DNA of 64,000 nucleotides from Peribacillus simplex (GCF_001578185.1 NZ_CP011008.1:328001-392000), one strand, 5' to 3'; positions 27,565-36,911 are shown, counted from the first letter of the stretch. The notes: generated from the letters alone by a model not told the origin. A program made the numbers and translations.

Positions 27565-27592
27565 ATGACATACAACTCAAGTTGTATGTCAT
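27565..27592. promoter_or_regulatory. 28-base palindromic operator-like site
   Basis: 12-base perfect arms (ATGACATACAAC at 27565-27576 and its complement at 27581-27592) around a 4-base centre. No T run follows on either strand, so an operator for a dimeric regulator is more likely than a terminator. Confidence 0.45.
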
Positions 27593-27674
27593 TACCGATT
27601 ACCTAAAAAATCCACTTTGTTGATAACTTCCGCCGTGACAGTGGTGATTTTTCCCTGGCATTAAAGTCACTCCC

Positions 27675-28847
27675 TCATTCAAACGTTCCTTTTATAAGCG
27701 GAGCCATCTTTTCTACCATCACTTGTCCTCTTGCAATTACAGTATCAATTGTCAATGTATCCTTTTGCAACAATACAATATCAGCATCCTTCCCGGTTTG
27801 GATGCTGCCCTTGCTCGAAAGCTTTAGTACTTGTGCGGGATTGGTGGTGATGACCTTCAGTGCCGTTTCCAACGGGATGCCTTCCTTTAAAACAGAATCA
27901 CGGACTTCGTGATATAGCGAGGATACTTTTCCAACTTGTAGGCCTGCATACTCCCCATGGCTGTTAAAGAAGGGAAGGCTTGCTTGTCCGTCTGAAGAGA
28001 AGGTTATGTGCCCGACTGGAACCCCTTCTTCAAGCATCAGGCGCAAGCCTATGCTGCACTTCACTTCGCCTTCTTCCAAAAACAAAGGAATGGTACTTGT
28101 GGTAAAGTCTACGTATCCGCCTCTCTTCGCGTAATCAATTCCAGCCCTGAATAATTCCCCATTTCGATTGATATGTGTCGGATGGAGCTGCCTAATTGGA
28201 ATGTTGGTTTTATCTAAAATTTCATGCAGCAAGGAAAGCTTTCCATCTCCGTCCCCTACATGAACTTCTAATATCCCAGCTTTTCCTGACAGGATACCGC
28301 CATTGCGTGCCGCTGAGGCGACTTTAGTCAATTCCTCAAATGTGGGTTCTGATGATCTATGGTCGGAGATTGCAATCTCTCCAACACCGATAATTTTATC
28401 GATTAAAATAATATCGTCCTCGATTTTTCCCGTCAATGTTTTTACTGGCACTTGATAGGAGCCAGTATGAATGAAGCAGGAAATACCCTCTTCTTCAAGC
28501 GCCCGCGCCTTGGCAAGAAGGCTTTCCATTCTACGTGTAGTTCCGTCCGTACCAAGTAAGCCGACCAGCGTTGTAATACCTGAAGTTGTAATATCAGTGA
28601 GCATCAGCTCGGGGGTGCGGGTTTTGAATCCTCCCTCGCCGCCTCCACCAATAATATGAACATGTGAATCTATAAAACCCGGAACAACGAAAAGATTAGC
28701 CGCATCAATGATTTGAATAGGGGCAAAGTTGTCAGGAATCTCGATTCTGTCATCTATAAATGCGATTTTATCATTTGTAATCAATATGTCCTTCCGTCCT
28801 AAGTAATTGGGTGAGTATATCTCGCCATTTTTAATTAAAGTAAGCAA
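27675..28847 (-). CDS. iadA: Isoaspartyl dipeptidase (beta-aspartyl peptidase)
   Basis: 390 residues from TTG 28847, preceded at 9 bases by AGGAGG; this equals E. coli IadA in length. An ATG 14 codons upstream would overlap the previous gene. It is a cytosolic binuclear-zinc amidohydrolase cleaving beta-aspartyl dipeptides from damaged proteins. The metal motif HVHIIGGGGEGG (H62, H64) is distinctive for IadA, followed by EVHVGDGDGKL, LHPTHINRN and the catalytic aspartate in TFSSDGQ. It follows the YfcC-type carrier gene by 28 bases and shares its sigma-54 promoter, suggesting import and hydrolysis of aspartyl peptides. Confidence 0.92.
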   Translation of the reverse strand: MLTLIKNGEIYSPNYLGRKDILITNDKIAFIDDRIEIPDNFAPIQIIDAANLFVVPGFIDSHVHIIGGGGEGGFKTRTPELMLTDITTSGITTLVGLLGTDGTTRRMESLLAKARALEEEGISCFIHTGSYQVPVKTLTGKIEDDIILIDKIIGVGEIAISDHRSSEPTFEELTKVASAARNGGILSGKAGILEVHVGDGDGKLSLLHEILDKTNIPIRQLHPTHINRNGELFRAGIDYAKRGGYVDFTTSTIPLFLEEGEVKCSIGLRLMLEEGVPVGHITFSSDGQASLPFFNSHGEYAGLQVGKVSSLYHEVRDSVLKEGIPLETALKVITTNPAQVLKLSSKGSIQTGKDADIVLLQKDTLTIDTVIARGQVMVEKMAPLIKGTFE

Positions 28848-28875
28848 TTCGTTTCTCCTCCTGTAAATACTGCTA

Positions 28876-30297
28876 TCAGAATGGACCATACCCGATGAAG
28901 TGGGCTATGATAACAGCTACTAATCCGATGAGATATTGAATGAGCACCAGCGGCAAAATCCACTTCGCCCACTTTGTCCAAGAAATGCCTGCGATTGCTA
29001 AGCCCGCCATTAAGGTGGTAGCGGTCGGGAAAATCATATTTCCGATTCCGTCCGCGAAAGAGAAAGACAACACTGCAGTTTGGCGTGTAATATCCAATAA
29101 GTCTGCGAGCGGCACCATAATTGGCATTGTCAGCATCGCATGACCGGTGCCGGACGCTAGAATAAAATGGATAAGAGTTTGGAAGCTGTACATGCCAGCA
29201 ACGCTTAAAAAGGCGGGGATATGCTGGATAGATTCAGCTACTTGATGCAGCATAGGGTCGACGATATGGCCCTCATTCAATACAACAAGAATGGCGCGTG
29301 ATACGCCGATTATCAAAGCGCCGCCGAGCAAGGCTGCAGATCCATTAGTAAAGGAGTTGACAATGTGATCTGCAGACAGTTTTCCGATGATTCCAATTAC
29401 GATTGTCAATACAATGAATAAGGCAGCGATTTCTGTCATGTACCATTGGAACTTGATGACTCCAAACGCCAAGACGATATAGTTAATTAAAAAAGCTACT
29501 AAGATGAACTTGTGTCTCGCTGTTAATTTCGCACCTGATTGCAGCAGGTTTTTCGCTTCTTCTTTTGTATATTTTCCGTAGATTCCTATATAAGGATTTT
29601 TCTTTACCTTCATTGCGTAACGATAGATATAAAGAACGGAAACCAGATAGACAATAACAAATAAAATAAGGCGGAACCCCATTCCTGAGAACATCGGCAA
29701 TTCTGAGATTCCTTGGGCAAGTCCTACTGTGAATGGATTCATGACGGCTGTCGTAAACCCTGACATTACCCCTACTATGACAATGGCGGTTCCTGTAATT
29801 GTATCGAATCCCAGAGCCAACGCCAGGGGAATGATAAGAGGAAGATATGCCAGTGTTTCTTCTGCCATCCCCATTAAGGAGCCGCCTACTGCGAAAAACA
29901 GCATCACGACAGGAATCAATAGCTTTTCACGCTTCGCCAACTTCCGAGCCATTGTCCCGATAAGTACATCAACCGTACCTGTTGCTCTTAAAACACCGAA
30001 AAACCCTCCGATAATCAATAAGAAAAAGATAATATTTCCGGCTTCTACCATTCCTGTGTGAATAGCTTTTATCATATCGAACAATCCGACTGGTGCAGAT
30101 TCTATCCATTTAAAAGAATTGGCGTCTACAGTTGTCCGTCCATCCGCTTCAATTCGTGCATATTCCCCGGCCGGCAAAATGTAAGTGAATAGCGTTGCTA
30201 TTGCGAGAATGCAGAGCAGCAGTACAAAAACATTGATTTTTCTCTCTTTTTTCCCTGATGTTCCAAGCGAAACAACCTTCTCTTCAATTTGGCTCAT
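28876..30297 (-). CDS. YfcC-type basic amino acid/peptide carrier (DcuC/ArgU-like family)
   Basis: 473 residues with about 12-13 membrane helices. Landmarks of the YfcC (COG1288) family are the N-terminal KINVFVLLLCILAIATLFTYILPAGEYAR, GGFFGVLRATG, MGMAEETLAYLPLIIPLALALGFDTITG and FILASGTGHAMLTMPIMVPLADLL. Family members are proton- or sodium-coupled carriers, annotated variously for C4-dicarboxylates, arginine/ornithine or peptides. The partner iadA and a sigma-54 activator make an aspartyl peptide or acidic amino acid substrate likely; this is inference. AGGAGAG RBS with ATG. First gene of the unit. Confidence 0.85.
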   Translation of the reverse strand: MSQIEEKVVSLGTSGKKERKINVFVLLLCILAIATLFTYILPAGEYARIEADGRTTVDANSFKWIESAPVGLFDMIKAIHTGMVEAGNIIFFLLIIGGFFGVLRATGTVDVLIGTMARKLAKREKLLIPVVMLFFAVGGSLMGMAEETLAYLPLIIPLALALGFDTITGTAIVIVGVMSGFTTAVMNPFTVGLAQGISELPMFSGMGFRLILFVIVYLVSVLYIYRYAMKVKKNPYIGIYGKYTKEEAKNLLQSGAKLTARHKFILVAFLINYIVLAFGVIKFQWYMTEIAALFIVLTIVIGIIGKLSADHIVNSFTNGSAALLGGALIIGVSRAILVVLNEGHIVDPMLHQVAESIQHIPAFLSVAGMYSFQTLIHFILASGTGHAMLTMPIMVPLADLLDITRQTAVLSFSFADGIGNMIFPTATTLMAGLAIAGISWTKWAKWILPLVLIQYLIGLVAVIIAHFIGYGPF

Positions 30298-30335
30298 AAG
30301 TGTCTCTCCTTTGTCTTTAAAATAAATGCATGGAA

Positions 30336-30349
30336 CTAAAACGCTTACA
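30336..30349 (-). promoter_or_regulatory. cre-like box upstream of the carrier gene
   Basis: On the minus strand TGTAAGCGTTTTAG matches 12 of 14 consensus cre positions (the first 12 all fit). It lies between the sigma-54 promoter and the gene, where bound CcpA could block elongation. Confidence 0.5.
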
Positions 30350-30443
30350 AAATAATTCCTGAATAGACACTATCAACTTTTTTTCTCGTATTCTGCTGTT
30401 TTCCTCCTTTTCAAATCCATAGGCACATCAATGCTTTAAATAT

Positions 30444-30458
30444 GCAAAATCTGTGCCA
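30444..30458 (-). promoter_or_regulatory. Sigma-54 (SigL) -24/-12 promoter
   Basis: On the minus strand TGGCAC-AGATT-TTGC, an exact match to the consensus TGGCAC-N5-TTGC. It lies 147 bases upstream of the carrier gene and next to a divergent gene for a sigma-54 activator, which confirms the reading. Confidence 0.9.
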
Positions 30459-30516
30459 ATATTGGTAGATTGATTATTATGAAAACTTTATGGTTGGATT
30501 AGAGTTTAAGGTCATT

Positions 30517-30549
30517 ATTGGTTCTTTTTGGTGATATAATAGAACCAAT
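30517..30549. promoter_or_regulatory. Inverted repeat and -10 box between carrier and activator genes
   Basis: ATTGGTTCT (30517-30525) and AGAACCAAT (30541-30549) are perfect 9-base arms around a 15-base spacer holding TATAAT (30535-30540), the likely -10 of the activator gene. Position fits both an upstream activator site for the sigma-54 promoter (60-100 bases away) and autoregulation. Confidence 0.65.
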
Positions 30550-30571
30550 TTAACGATAGGTAGGTGCTTTT

Positions 30572-32605
30572 ATGTCAAAATCCTCACTTACGCTTATAGC
30601 GGGAAGTGCAAAAACAAAGCAAGCCTTGCAGGAACAGCTGGAACAATTGCTTGGAGACTATGTTCATATTAAAAGCCATTCTGCCGATGAGGGATTACCG
30701 GAGTCTCTGGAAGATACAATAATCTTGTATTCATCAGATGCTGCTTATGATAAAACAAACGACATTTATAGCATAAATGCCGAGAAAATAATTGTGGGAA
30801 AGAGAACGGTTCATCATGAATACATTGATAAACTATTAAGAATACCTGAAGGCTTAACAGTTCTGGTGGTGAATGATGTTGATGAGGCAACAATAAGTCT
30901 TATTGAATCCTTATATCAGCTTGGTGTCGATCATGTTCAATTCATCCCTTTTCGGAAGGGGAGTTTGTTTTATGAGGATGTTCATATTGCAGTTACACCA
31001 GGAGAAACAAATCTTTGTCCCTCATACATAAAAGAAGTAATCGATATAGGTGTGCGACTTTTTGACATGACAACAATTTTAGAAGTTGTAGAACGCTGCG
31101 GTTTGAACAAGGATATATCCTCGAGGATTTCAGAAAGGTACATTAGGAATATCATTGAATTACAACGTAGGCTGTTATATGCAGAGCGGGATGCCAAGCG
31201 GATGAGCGAGCACATCCAAAATGTGCTGGGAACTGTCGATGATGGAATATTGGTCGTTAACGAGGAAGGGCAGATTACAGTATTCAATAATAGGCTTGCG
31301 GCATTGTTTCATGTTGATCCACAAGATGTAGTTAAAAAGTATATGAAGGAAGTAATGCATAGCCGGGATATTACCGATTTCATCATGAACGGTAGGGATG
31401 CAAGCAAGTTCTTCGATATAGATGGCATGGATGTCGTCATTTTTCGATTACAAATGGAGAAAGAAAATACAATTGTCGCAACCTTCAAGAGTGTACATCA
31501 AGCCGTTGAAATTGAAAAGACGGCACAAAGGGAAATGCGAAATAAGGGGTTTTATACGAAATACAGCTTTCATGATATTATCGGCGAGCATGAAGTAATG
31601 AAAGAACGTAAGCAGATCGCCAAGAAGCTTGCCTTGTCGGGGCATCCGATTTTGATTCAGGGTGATACAGGAACAGGAAAGGAACTGTTTGCGCATGCTA
31701 TTCATGAGCATTCAATGCGAAAAAACGGGCCGTTTCTCGCTGTGAACTGCAGCGCATTAACAGAAACTTTGCTTGAAAGTGAATTGTTCGGCTATGAAGA
31801 AGGGACATTTACAGGAGCGCAAAGGGGAGGCAGGAAAGGTTTGTTTGAATTGGCGGATAACGGGACTATCTTCTTGGATGAAATTGGCGACATAAGTCTC
31901 ACAGTTCAATCACATCTGCTGCGAGTTCTGCAGGAGGGGGAAATTCGAAGGATTGGCGGCAGAAGAATCATACCCATTAATGTTCGGTTGATTACAGCAA
32001 CGAATAAGGATCTTCAAGGAAAGATGCGGGACGGTTCGTTCAGAACAGACTTATTTTACCGGCTGAATGTACTTAATCTCCGCATTCCGCCACTCAATGA
32101 GAGAAGAGCGGATATCCCACTTTTGATTAAGCATCTCATCACAAAGAGTGGGAAGTGGGTAAAGGTAGAGCAAGACGTACTGGAATATTTCATGCAATAT
32201 GAGTGGCCCGGCAATATAAGAGAGCTGAAAAGTACTATTGATTACATGCTGACGGTCTGTGAGGGAAATGTATTGATGAAAAGGGACCTTCCGTTCATGC
32301 ACGGACAAGCGGGAGAAAGTGTGATTTCGAAATACTCCGCGTGTGAAAGTATGCTGGAAATGCAAGAGCGCACTTTTATTTTGGAAGTAATCAAGCAATG
32401 TAACGATAAAGGAAAAGCGGCGAGCAGAGAGCTTATATCAAGTCAAAGCATAGATTCGGACATTGTCTTGTCAACGCAGCAGATCCGCCGCCGCTTGGAT
32501 ATTTTAGCGGGCGAAGGATTTGTGATCAAAGGCAGAGGACGGGCCGGCACAAAGATAACTGCTGCTGGAATAGAGTATTTATATTTTCTAAAGTCAAATC
32601 GCTGA
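30572..32605 (+). CDS. Sigma-54-dependent enhancer-binding transcriptional activator
   Basis: 677 residues. An N-terminal sensor (about 1-190, resembling PrpR-N-type effector domains) and a PAS-like domain (about 213-315) precede the AAA+ core: Walker A GDTGTGKE (364-371), the sigma-54-contacting loop GTFTGA (411-416, with T in place of the usual A), Walker B TIFLDEIGD, and WPGNIREL (545-552). The C-terminal part (about 565-677) lacks the usual Fis-type helix-turn-helix and ends in a winged-helix-like region (STQQIRRRLDILAGEGFVIKGRGRAGTK). It presumably activates the divergent -24/-12 promoter of the carrier-iadA operon in response to a substrate. Confidence 0.92.
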   Translation: MSKSSLTLIAGSAKTKQALQEQLEQLLGDYVHIKSHSADEGLPESLEDTIILYSSDAAYDKTNDIYSINAEKIIVGKRTVHHEYIDKLLRIPEGLTVLVVNDVDEATISLIESLYQLGVDHVQFIPFRKGSLFYEDVHIAVTPGETNLCPSYIKEVIDIGVRLFDMTTILEVVERCGLNKDISSRISERYIRNIIELQRRLLYAERDAKRMSEHIQNVLGTVDDGILVVNEEGQITVFNNRLAALFHVDPQDVVKKYMKEVMHSRDITDFIMNGRDASKFFDIDGMDVVIFRLQMEKENTIVATFKSVHQAVEIEKTAQREMRNKGFYTKYSFHDIIGEHEVMKERKQIAKKLALSGHPILIQGDTGTGKELFAHAIHEHSMRKNGPFLAVNCSALTETLLESELFGYEEGTFTGAQRGGRKGLFELADNGTIFLDEIGDISLTVQSHLLRVLQEGEIRRIGGRRIIPINVRLITATNKDLQGKMRDGSFRTDLFYRLNVLNLRIPPLNERRADIPLLIKHLITKSGKWVKVEQDVLEYFMQYEWPGNIRELKSTIDYMLTVCEGNVLMKRDLPFMHGQAGESVISKYSACESMLEMQERTFILEVIKQCNDKGKAASRELISSQSIDSDIVLSTQQIRRRLDILAGEGFVIKGRGRAGTKITAAGIEYLYFLKSNR

Positions 32606-32643
32606 GGGTATAGCTGAAATAAGTTATTAAATTCTCAACAAAA

Positions 32644-32675
32644 AAAACCGATTGGTAAATCAATTGGTTTTTTTA
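32644..32675 (+). terminator. Terminator after the sigma-54 activator gene
   Basis: AAACCGATTG pairs with CAATTGGTTT (one G-U) around GTAAAT and is followed by TTTTAC, 40 bases after the stop. Confidence 0.8.
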
Positions 32676-33972
32676 CATATCTGCATGTGAAAAAAATTAT
32701 AGAAAGAATCTATACAGTATATAGAAATTATGAATTGATAAGTGAAGATGAGAATTTTATTTAACAAGAAATCTAGTGACGTTAGGGATATTGATTTTGG
32801 GGTATATGGTTGTTATCTGCCCGACAACGTCATAAAAAGTATTTTAAAATAACAAAAAAAACGATTGAATATAAAATCTTGATAATGAACAGCAAGGCAA
32901 TAGAAGTGTAGCGATTGTTCACGCTGGGGGTAGTTATAAATGCACGGTCTGTATTTTTTATTATTTAATAATCCTTTGCAGCAATGGAAAACTTGTACAG
33001 CCGATGAAGCTATGAATAGATTAATTGAAAGAAGGCAATCCACTAACTAAAGTAGCCATATTTTTTGTATTGGTTTTATCCGTGAAGAGTATTCAATTGT
33101 GAGTTAATTTCACATTTGAAAAAAATGATAAATCGTGTGTCCGAAAATTTGTTTTCGACGTCCGAGTTTTTGCTATGAACGTTGATAAATCAACGTTTAT
33201 AGAAGAATGGTGTCACTTTCATATGATGCACACTCTTAGCATAAATACTCAACAATTCCGCCGCACATCATTTGAATTTATATTCATTGTTTGTTAAGGT
33301 AATAAAGTACTTTAGGGAGAACGGTTTATTCCGTGTGATGGAACTGACCAAAAAACTCTAAAATAAAAACCAATATATTTCAGTTGATATATGCTGTGCC
33401 TGTTAGTTTCCTCAGTTGTATTGCACCTCTTTTCCCTACTTGAAATGCTCAAATTAGACACATTGGGAATCCCATAATCATTTTCAATGCGTATGGTGTC
33501 ATACTGCAAGTATCATTCCACCTGGTTAAGGAAAATGAAGTACTTAAGAGGGTAATCTTTAGTCCAACGACTGGACAGAAAACTCTAAGTGGAAATCGTT
33601 TATATTAAAGTTGGTATATGCTGTGCCTGCTTGTTTCCTCAATTGTGATTGCACCTCCTTTTCCTACTTGAAATGCTCAATTAATCACACATATATAATC
33701 CAAGTAAAGAATGCCTTCTTGGGAACAATAAAAATAGGTAATTTCTTTGTTCATTAGGTCCTGTGCAAGAAGGTGCCACTCACATATGTGTCAATTCCGC
33801 TTTTTTTACCTCAATATGGTATAGAACAGAAGAAAAAAGTGTATGGGTAGAATCGTTTTTAAAAATTTCGATTATTTCAAGGTACTTGTGTATTAATAAT
33901 CATCACTCGCATAAAACGGGGAAATTCAGCAAAACTGAATCATATGGGCAACTATTAGAATGAGGTGACTTG
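32676..33972. other. 1.3 kb intergenic region upstream of opuA
   Basis: No convincing gene. A 36-codon frame at 32939-33049 on + lacks a good RBS. The main structure is a tandem, diverged duplication (33305-33480 and 33538-33710) described separately. The opuA promoter must lie in the right part, but I could not fix its elements. Confidence 0.4.
33305..33690. repeat. Tandem ~230 bp diverged duplication
   Basis: Two copies about 227 bases apart share a ~70-base core (33386-33456 and 33613-33683) at high identity, including ATATGCTGTGCCTG and CTACTTGAAATGCTCAA. On the minus strand both carry a GAGGTG ribosome-binding-like site; copy two continues into a 27-codon TTG ORF (33559-33642) that is broken by a stop in copy one. 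Confidence 0.7.
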
Positions 33973-35178
33973 ATGAAGCCGTATGTAGAAGTCAGAAATG
34001 TCTCGAAAATTTTTGGCAAATCTCCAAAAGCAGCAACAGATTTATTGATGCAAGGCAAAACAAAAAAAGAAATCTTGAAAGAAACGGGACAAACGGTCGG
34101 AGTTAATAATGTGAATTTCGAGATTTATCCTGGCGAAATTTTTGTCATCATGGGTCTATCCGGAAGTGGGAAATCCACTTTAATCCGCATGTTCAATCGT
34201 TTGATCGATCCTACATTGGGAGAAATCTTAATTGGGGGAGAAGATATCGTGAAGATGAACGCGGCGCGCCTAAGGGAAGTCAGGCAAAAGAAAATAAGCA
34301 TGGTTTTTCAGAACTTTGCTTTATTTCCGCATAAAACGATATTGGAAAACGCTGAATTTGGGCTCGAAATTCAAAAAGTGGATCCAACAAAACGCCATGA
34401 AAAAGCGATGAAGGCTCTAGAGGCCGTTGGATTGAAAGGCTACGAAAATCAGCTGCCGTCACAGCTTAGCGGTGGTATGCAGCAAAGGGTTGGATTAGCT
34501 CGGGCACTTGCTAGTGATACGGACATATTATTGATGGATGAAGCCTTCAGTGCTCTTGATCCATTAATACGTAAGGATATGCAGGATGAGTTGATTGAAA
34601 TTCAAGATCAGTATAAAAAAACGATCATTTTCATTACCCATGATCTTGATGAAGCATTAAGAATAGGGGATAGAATTGCTCTTATGAAAGATGGAAGTGT
34701 GATTCAATTGGGAACTCCTGAACAAATCATGATGAATCCAGCTAATGAATTTGTCGAGAAGTTTGTTGAAGATGTTGATCTATCAAAAGTACTGACAGCT
34801 TCTCATGTAATGATACGCCCAGAGAAGATCGCAGTTGACAGAGGTCCGAGGGTTGCATTGGAAATCATGCGTAAACAAGGGTATTCCAGCATTTTTGTTG
34901 TGGATAGAAAGCAGAAATTATTGGGGGCAGTGACTGCAGAACAGGCTCGTCAGGCAATGAGCAATAACCAATCGATTTCTGAAGTGATGTCAACCGATAT
35001 CCCAACTGTAAAAGAGGATGAATTACTTGGTAACCTCATGGATGTGATGGCAACTTCAAGCTTGCCAATCTCAGTGATTGATGAACAGAAAAGAATTAAA
35101 GGAATTCTGCTTCGCGGTGCCGTGATTGGTGCTTTAGCAGGAAATAAAGATTCCTTGAATGAAATGGAGAGTGAATAA
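33973..35178 (+). CDS. opuAA: Glycine betaine/proline ABC transporter ATPase OpuAA
   Basis: 401 residues from ATG 33973 with GAGGTGA upstream. It belongs to the QAT (quaternary amine transport) ATPases: an N-terminal extension typical of the family (DLLMQGKTKKEILKETGQTVGVNN), Walker A GLSGSGKST (about 60-68), Q-loop NFALFPHKT, signature LSGGMQQR, Walker B DILLMDEAFSALDP, H-loop ITHD, then two C-terminal CBS domains (about 278-395). In OpuA the CBS pair senses ionic strength or c-di-AMP and gates uptake of glycine betaine under osmotic stress. Followed after 4 bases by the permease-binding protein gene. Confidence 0.95.
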   Translation: MKPYVEVRNVSKIFGKSPKAATDLLMQGKTKKEILKETGQTVGVNNVNFEIYPGEIFVIMGLSGSGKSTLIRMFNRLIDPTLGEILIGGEDIVKMNAARLREVRQKKISMVFQNFALFPHKTILENAEFGLEIQKVDPTKRHEKAMKALEAVGLKGYENQLPSQLSGGMQQRVGLARALASDTDILLMDEAFSALDPLIRKDMQDELIEIQDQYKKTIIFITHDLDEALRIGDRIALMKDGSVIQLGTPEQIMMNPANEFVEKFVEDVDLSKVLTASHVMIRPEKIAVDRGPRVALEIMRKQGYSSIFVVDRKQKLLGAVTAEQARQAMSNNQSISEVMSTDIPTVKEDELLGNLMDVMATSSLPISVIDEQKRIKGILLRGAVIGALAGNKDSLNEMESE

Positions 35179-35182
35179 TTCA

Positions 35183-36910
35183 ATGAATATGACAAAAATA
35201 CCACTAGGAGCTTGGGTCGATTCTTTAGTGGATTGGATAACTATTGTATTTGCTGGATTATTTACACTTATTACGAATGTGATTGAGGGTCTACTGAATA
35301 TCCTGGTCGATGTAATGAGTGCTGGACCTTCCATCGTGTTAATTATAGTCCTAACCCTTCTGGTTACTTATACAAGCAGATGGCCATTGGGAATATTTAC
35401 TTTCATTAGCTTACTTTTGATTGATAATCTTGGTTATTGGGAATCAAGCATCCAAACACTTGCTATCGTTATATTGTCAGGATTCCTAACCATACTGATC
35501 GGGATACCGATCGGAATATGGTGTGCCCAAAATAAAACGGTGCGTAAGATCGTAACCCCAATTTTGGATTTCATGCAAACGATGCCTGCGTTCGTTTATT
35601 TGATTCCTTCAATATTATTCTTTGGAATAGGGGTAGTGCCGGGGATCATCGCGTCATTCATTTTCGCAATCGCACCGACAATCCGTATGACCAATCTTGG
35701 GATTCAGGAAGTGCCTAATGATTTAATTGAAGCATCGGATGCTTTTGGTTCAACAAGCAGCCAAAAGTTATTCAAGGTACAAATACCATTGGCTACTCCA
35801 ACGATTATGGCAGGAGTTAACCAAAGCATCATGCTTGCATTATCCATGGTTGTTACAGCTTCATTGGTTGGAGCACCCGGGCTTGGTGCAGATGTCTATC
35901 GGGCTGTCAGCCAAATTAATGTAGGACAAGGATTTGAAGCAGGATTATCCATCGTAATCATTGCAATCATTCTAGATCGTATCACGCAAAACCTTCGTAA
36001 GCCAGCTTACGAGCATATCGTTAGCAGGAAAATCATTTTTACAATATTAGCTTTACTTGTTGTAGGGACTGCACTGTTCGGTACTTTTACAAAAGAAAAA
36101 GCTGTGAACGGGGATAAAAACAGTTTTGCTGCCAAAACCAATTATGAAATCATCGGAATTGAACCTGGAGCAGGATTGATGAAGTTGACTAAAACGGCTA
36201 TAGGTGATTATAAGTTGGATGATTGGAAGTTGGTTGAAGGATCTTCGGCGGCAATGGTTGCTGAATTGAAAAAAGCAATTGATAAAAAAGAACCGATCAT
36301 CGTTACTGGATGGTCACCGCATTGGATGTTCTCGAAATATGACTTGAAATATCTCAAAGATCCGAAAAAATCCTTTGGCGGGGCTGAAAATATTAATTCG
36401 ATTGCCAGAAAAGGCCTCGAACAGGATGCGCCCGGCGCTTATAAAATTATTGATCAATTCTTCTGGAAAACTGAAGATATGGAAGATGTAATGGTCAAAG
36501 TCACTGAAGGGATGTCTCCTTCAGAAGCGGCAGAAAAATGGATAAGCGAAAATCCGGACAAAGTGTCAAAGTGGACTAAAGGTGCTAAATCAGGAAATGG
36601 TGAAAAAATCAAACTGGTTTATGTTGCATGGGACACTGAAATTGCCAGTACAAATGTAATTGGCAAGGTTCTGGAACAGAATGGTTATGACGTAACATTA
36701 AGTCAAGTTGAAGTGGGACCAATGTTTGCCGGCGTTGCAAACGGAAGTGCGGACGCAATGGTGGCTGCATGGCTTCCTGGTACACATCTTGAATACTATA
36801 ATAAGTATAAAGATGATATGGTTGACCTTGGACCAAACTTAAAAGGAACAAAGAATGGACTGGTTGTACCGGATTACGTCGATATTGATTCAATTGAAGA
36901 TTTAAAATAA
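35183..36910 (+). CDS. Glycine betaine ABC transporter permease-binding protein fusion OpuABC
   Basis: 575 residues from ATG 35183. The first ~290 residues are the permease with the EAA-type loop (TNLGIQEVPNDLIEASDAFGSTSSQKLFKVQIPLATPTI); after a membrane helix (about 283-303) follows a complete OpuAC-like substrate-binding domain (about 320-575) with aromatic box residues in ITGWSPHWMF and AAWLPGTHLEYY. B. subtilis keeps opuAB and opuAC as separate genes; the fused form is like OpuABC of Lactococcus. The binding domain is thus membrane-anchored to its channel. Terminator follows 2 bases after the stop. Confidence 0.93.
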   Translation: MNMTKIPLGAWVDSLVDWITIVFAGLFTLITNVIEGLLNILVDVMSAGPSIVLIIVLTLLVTYTSRWPLGIFTFISLLLIDNLGYWESSIQTLAIVILSGFLTILIGIPIGIWCAQNKTVRKIVTPILDFMQTMPAFVYLIPSILFFGIGVVPGIIASFIFAIAPTIRMTNLGIQEVPNDLIEASDAFGSTSSQKLFKVQIPLATPTIMAGVNQSIMLALSMVVTASLVGAPGLGADVYRAVSQINVGQGFEAGLSIVIIAIILDRITQNLRKPAYEHIVSRKIIFTILALLVVGTALFGTFTKEKAVNGDKNSFAAKTNYEIIGIEPGAGLMKLTKTAIGDYKLDDWKLVEGSSAAMVAELKKAIDKKEPIIVTGWSPHWMFSKYDLKYLKDPKKSFGGAENINSIARKGLEQDAPGAYKIIDQFFWKTEDMEDVMVKVTEGMSPSEAAEKWISENPDKVSKWTKGAKSGNGEKIKLVYVAWDTEIASTNVIGKVLEQNGYDVTLSQVEVGPMFAGVANGSADAMVAAWLPGTHLEYYNKYKDDMVDLGPNLKGTKNGLVVPDYVDIDSIEDLK

Positions 36911-36911
36911 G

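Noticed and set aside
27599..27661. 20-codon His/Cys-rich minus-strand ORF downstream of iadA
   Set aside because: It has a GAGGGAG site but is very short and enters decayed sequence; could be the first codons of a broken gene, but there is not enough to support it.
33763..33963. 66-aa ORF before opuAA
   Set aside because: Begins with a non-ATG codon lacking RBS and has no recognisable domain; more likely leader sequence of opuA.
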